NCBI RefSeq assembly: GCF_015686655.1
Contig: NZ_JADPMP010000006.1
Coordinates: forward strand, 62,001-126,000
Length of the DNA: 64,000 bases
Reading direction: 5' to 3'
Origin: Pontibacter sp. FD36
GTDB lineage: Bacteria; Bacteroidota; Bacteroidia; Cytophagales; Hymenobacteraceae
Within the stretch, counting starts at the first letter, position 1. Every line of letters starts with the position of its first letter. The translations under genes and the position numbers were made by a program. A model generated the notes under the pieces. The model saw only the letters and a list, made by a program, of their open reading frames with translations, was not told the origin of the DNA and ran no database searches. Positions 26,763 through 35,547 of the stretch are shown here, one piece after another.

Positions 26763-27272
26763 TTATTTGGTTTCAGTGGTTTTTAACGGTTCTACCAGGC
26801 GGTCTTTGCCGTAAATGAATTCGTCGCGCTCGTAACGGGCGGGAGCAAGTTTGTCGTCCTGCAGGAAAATGGCTGCTTTCGGGCAAGCCTCTTCGCATAG
26901 ACCGCAGAAAATGCAACGCAGCATGTTGATTTCGTAGGTCACAGCGTACTTTTCCTCGCGGTACAGGTGCTCTTCACCTTTCTTGCGCTCACCAGCTGTC
27001 ATCGTGATGGCTTCTGCAGGGCAGGCCACGGCACACAGACCACAGGCCGTGCAACGCTCGGCACCGTTCTCATCGCGCTTCAGTACGTGCAAACCACGCC
27101 AGATTTCGCTGCGCGAACGCGTTTCTTCCGGGTAGTTTATCGTCGCTTTCTTCTTAAAGAAGTGCTTCAGTGTAATTCCAAGACCTTGGGCAATAGCAGG
27201 TAGGTACATTCTCTCAGAGAGTGTCATTTCCTTTTGTGCTACGTCCTTTCTTCTATTTGATAGTGGTTCCAT
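26763..27272 (-). CDS. nuoI: NADH-quinone oxidoreductase subunit I
   Basis: The 169-residue ferredoxin-like subunit carries two [4Fe-4S] clusters (N6a, N6b). They are bound by CTACGLCAVACP (about 75-86) and CIFCGLCEEACP (about 121-132). The N-terminal helix region GLGITLKHFFKKKATINYPEE is typical. It sits at the junction of the peripheral and membrane arms and passes electrons to NuoB. Confidence 0.95.
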   Translation of the reverse strand: MEPLSNRRKDVAQKEMTLSERMYLPAIAQGLGITLKHFFKKKATINYPEETRSRSEIWRGLHVLKRDENGAERCTACGLCAVACPAEAITMTAGERKKGEEHLYREEKYAVTYEINMLRCIFCGLCEEACPKAAIFLQDDKLAPARYERDEFIYGKDRLVEPLKTTETK

Positions 27273-27345
27273 TGTATCTCGATTATGATTGCTGTCTATG
27301 CTGTCCGGCTATAACAGTGCCTGGCATAGCAACATTCAAATGTCG

Positions 27346-28407
27346 TTATCCTTTTGTAAAATATTCGTAGAGTAGAATGCCTCCGCCCGTAAGCAGGATA
27401 TTCAGGATGGCCAGCGGAATCAGGATGTTCCAGCCCAGCTTCATCAACTGGTCATAGCGGAAACGTGGCAGTGTCCAGCGAACCCACATGAAGAAGAAGA
27501 TGAAAGCGAAAATCTTGGCAAACATCACAACTACACCCAGTATCGTTACCACGTTATTACCCAAAACTGGATCATCAAACGCATTGCGCAGGTTCTCCAT
27601 GAACGGGAAGTTGTAAGCACCGAAGTAAAGTGTTGCCATCACAGCCGACACTACGAAGATGTTGATATACTCGGCAAACAGGTACATACCCAGCTTCATA
27701 GAGCTATATTCGGTGTGGTAACCACCGATCAGTTCGGCTTCCGATTCTGGTAAGTCAAATGGTGTTCTGTTCGTCTCAGCAAAGGCACAGATCAGGAAGA
27801 TCAGGAAGCCCAGCGGCTGGTACCAGATGTTCCAGTTAAAGCCCGCCTGCTGCTCTGCAATTACTTTTAGTGACAGGGAGCCGCTCAGCATCAGCACCGC
27901 AATCAGGGACAGACCCATGGCTAGTTCGTACGAGATGTTCTGTGACGCGGCACGGATGGCACCCAGCAGCGAGAACTTGTTGTTCGAAGCCCAACCACCA
28001 ATCATCAGACCATATACACCCAGTGACACCACACCGAAAATGTAGAGGATACCGATGTTTACGTCTATGGCGATCAGGTCAAACGATGTTTCGCCCAGGA
28101 TCAGTGTGTCGCCAAACGGGATTACCGCACTTGACATAGCTGCCACGAGCATGGCTATACCTGGACCCAGGATGAATAGCGTTTTGTTGGCTTTGGCAGG
28201 TATAAATTCTTCTTTGAAGAATAGCTTGCCAGCGTCAGCCAGTGGCTGCAACAAACCCATCGGACCCGCTCTGTTCGGGCCTACACGGTCCTGAATGAAA
28301 GCAGCGATCTTACGCTCAAAGTAAGTAGAGTAGGTCGCAATCAGTAGTGAAATACCGAAAATGGCCAGAATGTAAATACCCTTGTAAATGAGAACTACAG
28401 AATCCAT
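27346..28407 (-). CDS. nuoH: NADH-quinone oxidoreductase subunit H
   Basis: The 353-residue membrane subunit forms the quinone-access channel. It has eight or so spans and the highly conserved loop RKIAAFIQDRVGPNRAGPMG (about 31-50). AETNRTPFDLPESEAELIGG (about 210-229) carries its acidic cluster, and WVRWTLPRFRYDQLM comes near the end. It lies 3 bases after nuoG and 73 before nuoI. Confidence 0.95.
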   Translation of the reverse strand: MDSVVLIYKGIYILAIFGISLLIATYSTYFERKIAAFIQDRVGPNRAGPMGLLQPLADAGKLFFKEEFIPAKANKTLFILGPGIAMLVAAMSSAVIPFGDTLILGETSFDLIAIDVNIGILYIFGVVSLGVYGLMIGGWASNNKFSLLGAIRAASQNISYELAMGLSLIAVLMLSGSLSLKVIAEQQAGFNWNIWYQPLGFLIFLICAFAETNRTPFDLPESEAELIGGYHTEYSSMKLGMYLFAEYINIFVVSAVMATLYFGAYNFPFMENLRNAFDDPVLGNNVVTILGVVVMFAKIFAFIFFFMWVRWTLPRFRYDQLMKLGWNILIPLAILNILLTGGGILLYEYFTKG

Positions 28408-28410
28408 GCG

Positions 28411-29391
28411 TTATTCCGTTGGCATTTTTTTAACAGTAGATTTAGGCAGGTTCGGTACGATCGGCACGTTCACCACTGGGAGTTCGTAGTGGTTGGCCGA
28501 GATAACAGAACCTCTGTCGATGTGGCGCGGTCCCTCGATGGTCCAGTCGCTCATCTCCTTTTTGTCGAAACGGCAGGTGTTGCAAATGAATTCTTCCACC
28601 TCCGCGTACTCGTCCTTGCGGGCAGTTACGCGTAGCACTGTATCTCCACGACCCCACAGGGTAACTTTACCACTGCAAGTAGGGCAATCGCGGTGCGCAT
28701 TCATCGGCTTCGTAAACCATACACGGTTCTTAAAGCGCCACGTTTTGTCTGTTAAAGCACCCACCGGGCACACATCGATCACGTTACCTGAGAAATCGTT
28801 GTCGATCACGTTCTCGATATAAGTACCAATCTCAGCTGCGTCGCCACGGCCCAGTACACCATGCACACGCTTCTCCGTGATCTGGTCAGCGGTGTACACG
28901 CAACGGTAGCACAGAATGCAACGCGTCATGTGCAGCTGGATGTAAGGACCTAAGTCTACTTTGTCGAAAGTACGGCGCGGCTCTTCGTAACGCGTAGCGC
29001 TCACACCGTGCTCGTAAGAAAGGTTCTGCAGATCGCACTCACCAGCCTGGTCGCACACAGGGCAATCCAGTGGGTGGTTGATCAGCAGCATCTCCACGAT
29101 ACCCTTGCGGGCGTTCAGTACTTCTTCGTTGGTTGTGTTTTCCACCACCATGCCGTCCTGTACTGGTGTAATGCACGAAGCAACCAGTTTCGGCATTGGG
29201 CGTGGGTCGCGGGCAGAACCCTGCGTTACCTTCACAAGGCACACACGGCACTTACCGCCACTGCCTTTCAGCGGGGTATAAAAGCACATGGCGGGGGGCA
29301 CTACATCACCACCAATTTTTCTGGCGGCCTGCAGGATGGTGGTTCCATCCTCAACCTCTACCTCGATGCCGTCAAATGTTATTTTAGCCAT
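28411..29391 (-). CDS. nuoG: Short NADH-quinone oxidoreductase subunit G (iron-sulfur part only)
   Basis: The 326-residue protein has only the N-terminal part of NuoG. It has a 2Fe-2S ferredoxin fold (CFYTPLKGSGGKCRVC, about 37-52), a His-Cys3 4Fe-4S site (HPLDCPVCDQAGECDL, about 100-115) and an NuoG-type cluster (CILCYRCV, then CPVGALTDK). A late cysteine set follows (CPTCSGK, CNTCR). The molybdopterin-like domain of classical NuoG (total roughly 700-900 residues) is missing. The stop is clean and nuoH follows 3 bases later, so this is a natural short form, not a break. I recall short NuoG in other Cytophagales. Confidence 0.9.
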   Translation of the reverse strand: MAKITFDGIEVEVEDGTTILQAARKIGGDVVPPAMCFYTPLKGSGGKCRVCLVKVTQGSARDPRPMPKLVASCITPVQDGMVVENTTNEEVLNARKGIVEMLLINHPLDCPVCDQAGECDLQNLSYEHGVSATRYEEPRRTFDKVDLGPYIQLHMTRCILCYRCVYTADQITEKRVHGVLGRGDAAEIGTYIENVIDNDFSGNVIDVCPVGALTDKTWRFKNRVWFTKPMNAHRDCPTCSGKVTLWGRGDTVLRVTARKDEYAEVEEFICNTCRFDKKEMSDWTIEGPRHIDRGSVISANHYELPVVNVPIVPNLPKSTVKKMPTE

Positions 29392-29451
29392 CTTTTATTT
29401 TATCCAAAGCTCGCTTACCTAGGTATAGCGGGCAGTTAATTTAATTTAAAA

Positions 29452-30798
29452 CTAAACAGTAGCTGCCGCTAACTGTCCTCTGTATACCGCGCCCGGTGCA
29501 GTCGCCTCCTGCGGATGCTTGATGTGCCACTCGAACTCTTCACGGAAGTGACGGATCGCGCTGGCTACTGGCCATGCGGCGGCGTCGCCTAGCGGGCAAA
29601 TGGTATTGCCTTCGATTTGCTTGGCTACGCTTACCAACAGGTCGATGTCTTGCTGATGACCGTGGCCGTGCTCGATGCGGTGCAGCACGCGCTCCATCCA
29701 GCCTGTACCCTCACGGCAAGGACTGCACTGTCCGCATGACTCGTGGTGGTAGAAGCGGGCATAGTTCCACGTGTTACGCACAATGCACTGGTCTTCGTCA
29801 AACACGATAAAGGCACCCGAACCCAGCATAGAGCCGCTCACGAAGCCACCGTCAGACAATGATTCGTAGGTCATCAGGCGTTGCTCGCCTGCAGCTGTTT
29901 TTAAAATCAGGTCAGCTGGCAGAATCGGAACAGATGAACCTCCCGGCACAACGGCCTTCAGTTGCTTGCCTTTCCAGATACCGCCGCAGTACTCGTCAGA
30001 GTAGATAAACTCTTCAACCGGAACACCTAAGTCGATTTCGTACACGCCCGGACGGTTGATGTTACCGCTGGCGGAAATCAACTTAGTACCTGTGCTACGG
30101 CCTATACCTATTTTGGCATACTCTGCACCAGAGTTGTTCACGATCCACGGCACAGAAGCGATAGTTTCCACATTGTTCACCACCGTTGGTGACTGGAACA
30201 GACCTTTCACCGCTGGGAATGGCGGCTTGTTACGCGGGTTACCACGCTTGCCTTCCAGTGATTCAAGTAATGCTGTCTCTTCACCGCAGATATATGCACC
30301 GCCACCCGGCGCCACATGCAGGTCCAGATCGTAACCTGAACCCAAAATGTTTTTGCCTAGTAAACCGGCTGCGTAAGCCTCAGCGATTGCTTTCTCCAGA
30401 ATGCGCAGGACAAACAACAATTCGCCGCGGATGTAGATATAAGATGTGTTCGCACCCAGCGCATAGCTCGATGTGATCATACCTTCGATCAGGGCATGCG
30501 GGTTTTTCTCCATGAACACGCGGTCCTTGAAAGTACCCGGCTCCGATTCGTCGGCGTTGCAAACTAAGTAACGCGGAACTCCTTCCGGCTTTGCCAAAAA
30601 GCTCCACTTCATACCGGCCGGGAAGCCAGCGCCACCACGACCACGCAGGCCCGATGTCTTCACTTCTTCCACCACCTCTTCCGGGGTCATCGTTTTGATG
30701 GCTTTCTCTACCGAGCGGTAGCCGCCATGCTTGCGATAAACCTCCAAGGTTTCTATACCCGGTACGTTAATATGTTCGGTTAATATCTTGATTCCCAT
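29452..30798 (-). CDS. nuoF: NADH-quinone oxidoreductase subunit F
   Basis: The 448-residue subunit binds NADH, FMN and cluster N3. FMN/NADH site motifs GLRGRGGAGFPAGMKWSF (about 50-67) and AYICGEETALLESLEG (about 168-183) are present. The 4Fe-4S ligands are in ESCGQCSPCREG near 353, with a final Cys in NTICPLGD. Together with NuoE it is the electron entry point of complex I. Gaps to neighbours are about 60 bases. Confidence 0.96.
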   Translation of the reverse strand: MGIKILTEHINVPGIETLEVYRKHGGYRSVEKAIKTMTPEEVVEEVKTSGLRGRGGAGFPAGMKWSFLAKPEGVPRYLVCNADESEPGTFKDRVFMEKNPHALIEGMITSSYALGANTSYIYIRGELLFVLRILEKAIAEAYAAGLLGKNILGSGYDLDLHVAPGGGAYICGEETALLESLEGKRGNPRNKPPFPAVKGLFQSPTVVNNVETIASVPWIVNNSGAEYAKIGIGRSTGTKLISASGNINRPGVYEIDLGVPVEEFIYSDEYCGGIWKGKQLKAVVPGGSSVPILPADLILKTAAGEQRLMTYESLSDGGFVSGSMLGSGAFIVFDEDQCIVRNTWNYARFYHHESCGQCSPCREGTGWMERVLHRIEHGHGHQQDIDLLVSVAKQIEGNTICPLGDAAAWPVASAIRHFREEFEWHIKHPQEATAPGAVYRGQLAAATV

Positions 30799-30861
30799 TG
30801 TTACAGGATATATAGCTCGGCAGCCGTTGTGTTAAGGCAGGCTGCCTGATTTATCAATGAA

Positions 30862-31410
30862 TTACTTCGCCCACTCAGGCGTTTCAACCTCTTTGTTGCG
30901 CATCATCTCGATGAACTGGTCCACCGCTTCTTCGCTGTCCAGGTTCTCGTAATAGGTTTCGCGTACCTGCAGCATTGGGCCTGTACCGCAAGAAGCAAGG
31001 CATTCCACTGGCTTCAGGGTAAACATACCGTCTGCTGTCGTCTCACCTTCTTCGATGTTGAGCTTTTGCTTGAACGTCTCGATCATCTGGTCGGCACCAC
31101 GCAGGCAGCAAGGGCCTGTACGGCATACCTCGAGCACATGCTTGCCAACCGGCTTCAGGTTGAACATGGTATAGAAAGTAGCCACCTCGTATACCTCAAT
31201 TGGCTGTATGTTCAGGATTTCGGCAATCGCGTCCATCGCCTCGGGGCTCACCCAACCGTTGTTTTCCGCCTGCGCAACGTGCAAGGCTGGTAACAGGGCA
31301 GACTTCTGGCGTCCTTCCGGGTAATGGCTGATATAGCGCTGAATCTCAGCAAGGGCTTTATCAGAAAACTTAAATGCGTTTATAGTCTCTGCCATCTTTG
31401 TAAATGTCAC
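30862..31410 (-). CDS. nuoE: NADH-quinone oxidoreductase subunit E
   Basis: The 182-residue thioredoxin-like subunit holds the 2Fe-2S cluster N1a, bound by CRTGPCC (about 95-101) and CLASCG (about 137-142). It pairs with NuoF. Translation could also begin at the sixth residue (MAETIN), which many relatives would match better. It lies 40 bases after nuoD. Confidence 0.93.
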   Translation of the reverse strand: MTFTKMAETINAFKFSDKALAEIQRYISHYPEGRQKSALLPALHVAQAENNGWVSPEAMDAIAEILNIQPIEVYEVATFYTMFNLKPVGKHVLEVCRTGPCCLRGADQMIETFKQKLNIEEGETTADGMFTLKPVECLASCGTGPMLQVRETYYENLDSEEAVDQFIEMMRNKEVETPEWAK

Positions 31411-31450
31411 CGGCCAGTGGTCGGTGTTAGATGATATATAGTATTAAGTA

Positions 31451-32701
31451 TTAAGCGTCGAGTTCGCCAGCAATTACGTTCAAGCTTGACAGCGTCAAGA
31501 TCGCGTCGGCCAGCTGACCGCCTTTGATCATCTCGGTATACGCCTGATAATAAATGAAGCAAGGTCTTCTGAAGTGCAGACGGTATGGTGTTCTGCCGCC
31601 GTCACTGATCAGGTAGAAACCAAGTTCGCCGTTGCCACCTTCCACGCTGTGGTATACCTCGCCTTTTGGAGCGTCAATCTCACCCATCACAATTTTGAAG
31701 TGATAGATAAGCGCTTCCATGCTGGTGTATACCTCCTGCTTTGGTGGCAGGTAGTAATGCGGTGCATCGGCGTGGTATGAACCCTCCGGCAGGTTTTTGT
31801 AAGCCTGCTCAATAATTTTCAAGCTTTGCCATACCTCTTCGTTGCGCACCAGGAAGCGGTCGTAAGTGTCACCTTTCTCGCCAACCGGAATTTCAAATTC
31901 GAAGTCCTCGTAAGAAGAGTAAGGGTTCATCACGCGCACGTCGTAGTCTACGCCCGTGGCACGCAGGTTAGGGCCTGTGAAACCGTAGTTGAGAGCACGC
32001 TCCGCGGAGATAGCACCAACACCTACCGTACGGTCGATGAAGATTCTATTGCGGGTCAGCATCTTCTCAAACTCTGCCCATACTTTCGGGAAGCGCTTCA
32101 GGAATTCACCAATCAGGTGCAAAGCCTTAGGCGAAAGGTCGCGCTCCATACCGCCGATACGACCCATGTTGGTCGTCAGACGAGCACCGCAAACCTCCTC
32201 GTAGATATCATAAATGTGCTCACGCTCCTGCATTACATACAAGAAGCCGGTAAAGGCGCCGGAGTCCACACCCAAGATCGAGTTACAGATCAGGTGGTCG
32301 GAAATACGGGCCAGCTCCATCATGATCACACGGATGTACTGCGCACGCTTTGGAATCTCTATACCTAAAAGCTTCTCCACTGTCATGTGGTACCCCATAT
32401 TATTGATTGGGGACGAACAGTAGTTCATGCGGTCAGTCAGCGGCGTGATCTGGTAGAACGGTCTGCGCTCGGCAATCTTCTCAAATGCACGGTGAATGTA
32501 CCCGATCGTCGGCACAGCGTCCATGATCACCTCTCCATCCATTTGCAGGATGTTTTGGAAGATACCGTGTGTAGCCGGGTGCGTCGGACCCAAGTTCAGG
32601 GTCGTCAGGTTCTCGTTCTTTTTGTCCTGCAGTTTCAGGTCGCGGTTGTCGCGAAATTCCTGTAACTGATCAGTGTCAGCTGTTTTATTATCAGTAGCCA
32701 T
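31451..32701 (-). CDS. nuoD: NADH-quinone oxidoreductase subunit D
   Basis: The 416-residue subunit, related to hydrogenase large subunits, lines the quinone cavity. It shows [12 protein letters not shown] (about 37-48) with the quinone-contacting His, and [12 protein letters not shown] (about 67-78). [19 protein letters not shown] lies near the end. It is encoded separately from NuoC, with a 15-base gap, and is not fused as in E. coli. Confidence 0.95.
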   Translation of the reverse strand: MATDNKTADTDQLQEFRDNRDLKLQDKKNENLTTLNLGPTHPATHGIFQNILQMDGEVIMDAVPTIGYIHRAFEKIAERRPFYQITPLTDRMNYCSSPINNMGYHMTVEKLLGIEIPKRAQYIRVIMMELARISDHLICNSILGVDSGAFTGFLYVMQEREHIYDIYEEVCGARLTTNMGRIGGMERDLSPKALHLIGEFLKRFPKVWAEFEKMLTRNRIFIDRTVGVGAISAERALNYGFTGPNLRATGVDYDVRVMNPYSSYEDFEFEIPVGEKGDTYDRFLVRNEEVWQSLKIIEQAYKNLPEGSYHADAPHYYLPPKQEVYTSMEALIYHFKIVMGEIDAPKGEVYHSVEGGNGELGFYLISDGGRTPYRLHFRRPCFIYYQAYTEMIKGGQLADAILTLSSLNVIAGELDA

Positions 32702-32716
32702 AGTGGTTTATCTGGC

Positions 32717-33223
32717 TTAGCGTCCGAAATACGTATCGATTTTGTCTTCCCGCGTCTGGTCTTCCAGCGGATACTGCTTGAGCATCGGGTGGTACTCCAT
32801 CTCCTCGATGTTGAGAATGCGGATCAGGTTCGGGTGACCGGTAAAGATGAAACCGTAAAAGTCATAGGCCTCACGCTCCATCCAGTTGGCGGTGGCGTAA
32901 ATGTTGGTCAACGTCGGCAATATCGGGTCTTCCGCTGGCGTAAACACCTTAATGCGCAGGCGGAAATTATGACGCAGGCTATGCAACTGGTACATCATGC
33001 ACAACTCCATACCTTTGTGGTCTGGGAAGTGTATACCTGCCATGGTGGTCAAGAACTGCACCTGCAGGTCCTTGTCGTCATACAGGTATTGGATCAGGGC
33101 GATAATGTTCTCACGGTTCGTCGTGAAAGTCATAATGCCATCCGGGTTGTAAGCGTCCCGTATGTTCTCTTCTCCAAACTGCGCAATCAGTTTACCGAGT
33201 ACGTTTTCGTTCGTAAGCTCCAT
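32717..33223 (-). CDS. nuoC: NADH-quinone oxidoreductase subunit C
   Basis: The 168-residue peripheral-arm subunit of the 30-kDa family shows the signature region ATANWMEREAYDFYGFIFTGHPNLIRIL (about 110-137). It ends near YPLEDQTREDK. It has no cofactor and a structural role beside NuoB and NuoD. It lies 5 bases after nuoB. Confidence 0.94.
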   Translation of the reverse strand: MELTNENVLGKLIAQFGEENIRDAYNPDGIMTFTTNRENIIALIQYLYDDKDLQVQFLTTMAGIHFPDHKGMELCMMYQLHSLRHNFRLRIKVFTPAEDPILPTLTNIYATANWMEREAYDFYGFIFTGHPNLIRILNIEEMEYHPMLKQYPLEDQTREDKIDTYFGR

Positions 33224-33228
33224 GCTGC

Positions 33229-33783
33229 TTATTTAATGTTGTAAGAAGCCAATAGTGCCTGATATTCAGGTGAGTGACGGCGGCGAAGGGATTCGTTCTT
33301 AGCCAAATCCTGCACACGCATCAAACCGTCCAGAATCTGCTCCGGTCTTGGCGGGCAACCCGGTACGTACACATCCACAGGCACCACACGGTCTATACCT
33401 TGCAGCACAGAGTACGAGTCGAAAATACCGCCTGAGGTAGCGCAAGCACCCACGGCCACCACCCAGCGTGGCTCCGCCATCTGCTCGTATACCTGCTTTA
33501 CAACAGGCCCCATCTTCTTGGCGATGGTACCCATTACCAACAGGATGTCGGCCTGACGTGGCGAGAAGCTTGGACGCTCCGAACCGAAACGGGAGATGTC
33601 GTAGGTAGAGCCCATGGTTGCCATAAACTCGATACCGCAGCAAGAAGTGGCAAAAGGCAATGGCCAAAGCGAGTTCGCACGGGCCAGACCAATTACTTTT
33701 TCAAAGGAAGTAGCAAAGAAACCAGCGCCGCTATGGCCCTCTGGTGCCTCTACCATGTTTATATCTTTATTTGTATCGCTCAT
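33229..33783 (-). CDS. nuoB: NADH-quinone oxidoreductase subunit B
   Basis: The 184-residue subunit holds cluster N2, the last before quinone. Its unusual adjacent cysteines are in [12 protein letters not shown] (about 44-55). The other ligands are in [11 protein letters not shown] (about 110-120) and [10 protein letters not shown] (about 139-148). It lies 80 bases after nuoA and 5 before nuoC. Confidence 0.95.
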   Translation of the reverse strand: MSDTNKDINMVEAPEGHSGAGFFATSFEKVIGLARANSLWPLPFATSCCGIEFMATMGSTYDISRFGSERPSFSPRQADILLVMGTIAKKMGPVVKQVYEQMAEPRWVVAVGACATSGGIFDSYSVLQGIDRVVPVDVYVPGCPPRPEQILDGLMRVQDLAKNESLRRRHSPEYQALLASYNIK

Positions 33784-33863
33784 GTTTCTGAAATTCTGAG
33801 TTTTAATCTCTGTTTACCCCTGCAAAAACACCGTTTACCCTAGAAAAGTTTACTGGTGCCGAA

Positions 33864-34238
33864 CTACTTGAGAATGCCTTTTTTGATCTCGTAGAAGAAG
33901 CCTGCAAGGATCACACCAAGGAATAACATCATGGGCAGGAAGCCTTCCAGACCGAATTCGCGGAAGTTCACCGCCCAGGGGTACATGAAGATAATTTCAA
34001 TATCGAACAGCACGAACAGGATGGCCGTGATGAAGTACTTGTAAGAGATTGGCGTACGGGCATCGCCTACTGACTCCACACCACTTTCCCAAGAGGCGTC
34101 TTTTACCTCACTTTTTCTTTTCGGACCAAGTAAATGGGTCACCACCAGCGCGAAAATAACGAAGCCGATTGCTGCCGCAAATTGTATCAAAATAGGAAGG
34201 TAGTCCGACGGTAGATACTGAGTACCAGTAGTTTCCAT
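33864..34238 (-). CDS. nuoA: NADH-quinone oxidoreductase subunit A
   Basis: The 124-residue, three-span membrane subunit starts the complex I operon. The long loop with SWESGVESVGDARTPISYKYF (about 49-69) is characteristic; it contacts NuoH and NuoD near the quinone site. A full Bacteroidota promoter lies about 32 bases before its start. Confidence 0.95.
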   Translation of the reverse strand: METTGTQYLPSDYLPILIQFAAAIGFVIFALVVTHLLGPKRKSEVKDASWESGVESVGDARTPISYKYFITAILFVLFDIEIIFMYPWAVNFREFGLEGFLPMMLFLGVILAGFFYEIKKGILK

Positions 34239-34269
34239 ATTGCTGTAATGCTTTATTGAAATTTGGGAG

Positions 34270-34301
34270 CAAAATTAGGTATAAATAGCCAACAATCAAA
34301 A
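34270..34301 (-). promoter_or_regulatory. nuo operon promoter (TTTTG-N19-TAATTTTG)
   Basis: On the minus strand TTTTG (34301-34297) and TAATTTTG (34277-34270) are 19 bases apart, an excellent match to the Bacteroidota -33/-7 pattern. The start codon of nuoA is about 32 bases downstream of the -7 box. An AGGTATA site lies in the spacer. Confidence 0.75.
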
Positions 34302-34466
34302 GACTATATCCAATGTAAATCGCGTTAAGAATGGTTCTAAAGTGTTATTGGATGGGGGGAATGCAATTCTGGTAGTTTGTGTGGTTTGTACAGTTGGAGT
34401 TGTTTTAGATTGTGTGGTTTAGTGGGGTTGGAGATATCGGATAGCGGGGTGGGGGTGTTGATGTAA

Positions 34467-34510
34467 AAACAATAAGCACCATACCCTTCTGAGTATGGTG
34501 CTTATTGTTT
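34467..34510 (-). terminator. Terminator after the 34596-35189 gene
   Basis: A perfect 18-bp stem (34467-34484 and 34493-34510) with an 8-base loop is flanked by A and T runs. The remaining 34302-34466 stretch upstream of nuoA is GT-rich and holds nothing recognised. Confidence 0.88.
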
Positions 34511-34595
34511 CTATAATTGTATTCAGTTTATTATTGTACTTCTATAACTAGCTGTTGAGTTTAATCTTATCAGCCCAAATAGTTACTAAAACAAT

Positions 34596-35189
34596 TTACA
34601 GATCTCTTCTTAGTTTATTATCTGAAGACCTCTCAGACTGTGCTTTCAATTCTTTAAGCTTTTTATCTAATGGAACATATGTATATAATACATGGCCACC
34701 AGATTCTTTATTATTACCACCTGAGATATATGTTTGAGGCGATTCATCTAGGGTAACTTCTAAATGGACATTTTTACCTTTCCAAGTATAGATGAAGCGC
34801 TTCTCGTTAATAGGTGATGTGCTTCTTGAAGTAGGCTTTCCGTATAGTTCAACATAAGTCTTATACAAAGTCCGTGCTTTTAACAAGGAAGTTTCAAAGC
34901 TGACAGTATATAAAGAGCCATTAACGAATGCATATTGTATATCATTTACCGCTATATCACCAACACTGTTATCTTTTTTTGAATCAATATAGGTAGCTAA
35001 ATTCGCATCCAAAGAATTATTAAGTCGTTCAAGTAGTGTTTTTGTCCTTGAAAGATTAGGGTAGGATTTAATACTAGTTCCGAACTTGTAATGCTTGAAA
35101 CCATTTCTTGAATCTAAGTCATAAACAGACTGCGCCATAGATGATGATCCAATAAATAGTATAATAATTAAAATGTAAATCTTATTCAT
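34596..35189 (-). CDS. Exported hypothetical protein in an AT-rich patch
   Basis: The 197-residue protein has a signal peptide (MNKIYILIIILFIGSSSMAQ, cleavage near residue 20). The mature part contains YDLDSRNGFKHYKFGTSI (about 23-40), a lysine/serine-rich middle and FIYTWKGKNVHLEVTLDESP (about 131-150). It ends in a charged helix (LDKKLKELKAQSERSSDNKLRRDL). I do not recognise a family. Base and codon use are clearly more AT-rich than in the neighbours, as is the gap upstream, which suggests recent acquisition. It stands alone with its own terminator. Confidence 0.75.
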   Translation of the reverse strand: MNKIYILIIILFIGSSSMAQSVYDLDSRNGFKHYKFGTSIKSYPNLSRTKTLLERLNNSLDANLATYIDSKKDNSVGDIAVNDIQYAFVNGSLYTVSFETSLLKARTLYKTYVELYGKPTSRSTSPINEKRFIYTWKGKNVHLEVTLDESPQTYISGGNNKESGGHVLYTYVPLDKKLKELKAQSERSSDNKLRRDL

Positions 35190-35493
35190 AAATTTTTAAG
35201 AGTTGTATCTATATACACAGCAAATTATAATACAAAATTATTAAATGTATATAGGAGAACCTATATAATTAATTAAGATTTATAGAATTTTACTTTATTG
35301 CTAACTAACGAGAATATACAAAAAGGAATACATTTTCTTCTGTTACGGGTCATTTAATTTATATTAGGTTAATATGACAGACTCTGGCATATTCATGATT
35401 GCAAATTTGGACATTACATAGCTCATTGATTTGCATCCTAAAAAAGTTAGATAGGCAGCTTTTGCCAAAGTGTATAAGGTATACCTAAACAAA
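35190..35493. other. 304-base AT-rich gap
   Basis: A TAATTTTG box at 35233-35240 (minus strand, about 45 bases before the start of the 34596-35189 gene) is a candidate promoter. AGGTATACCT lies near its right end. No gene is visible. Confidence 0.4.
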
Positions 35494-35525
35494 AAAGCAC
35501 CACGCCCTTACGAGCGTGGTGCTTT
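35494..35525 (-). terminator. pruA terminator
   Basis: A perfect 12-bp stem (35494-35505 and 35514-35525) with an 8-base loop continues into TTTTTTG in minus-strand reading. It lies 22 bases past the pruA stop. Confidence 0.85.
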
Positions 35526-35547
35526 CAATTTCAGGTATAACTATACC

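Noticed and set aside
28411..29391. NuoG as a frameshifted or truncated pseudogene
   Set aside because: Clean stop, 3-base spacing to nuoH and complete cluster ligands argue for a natural short form.
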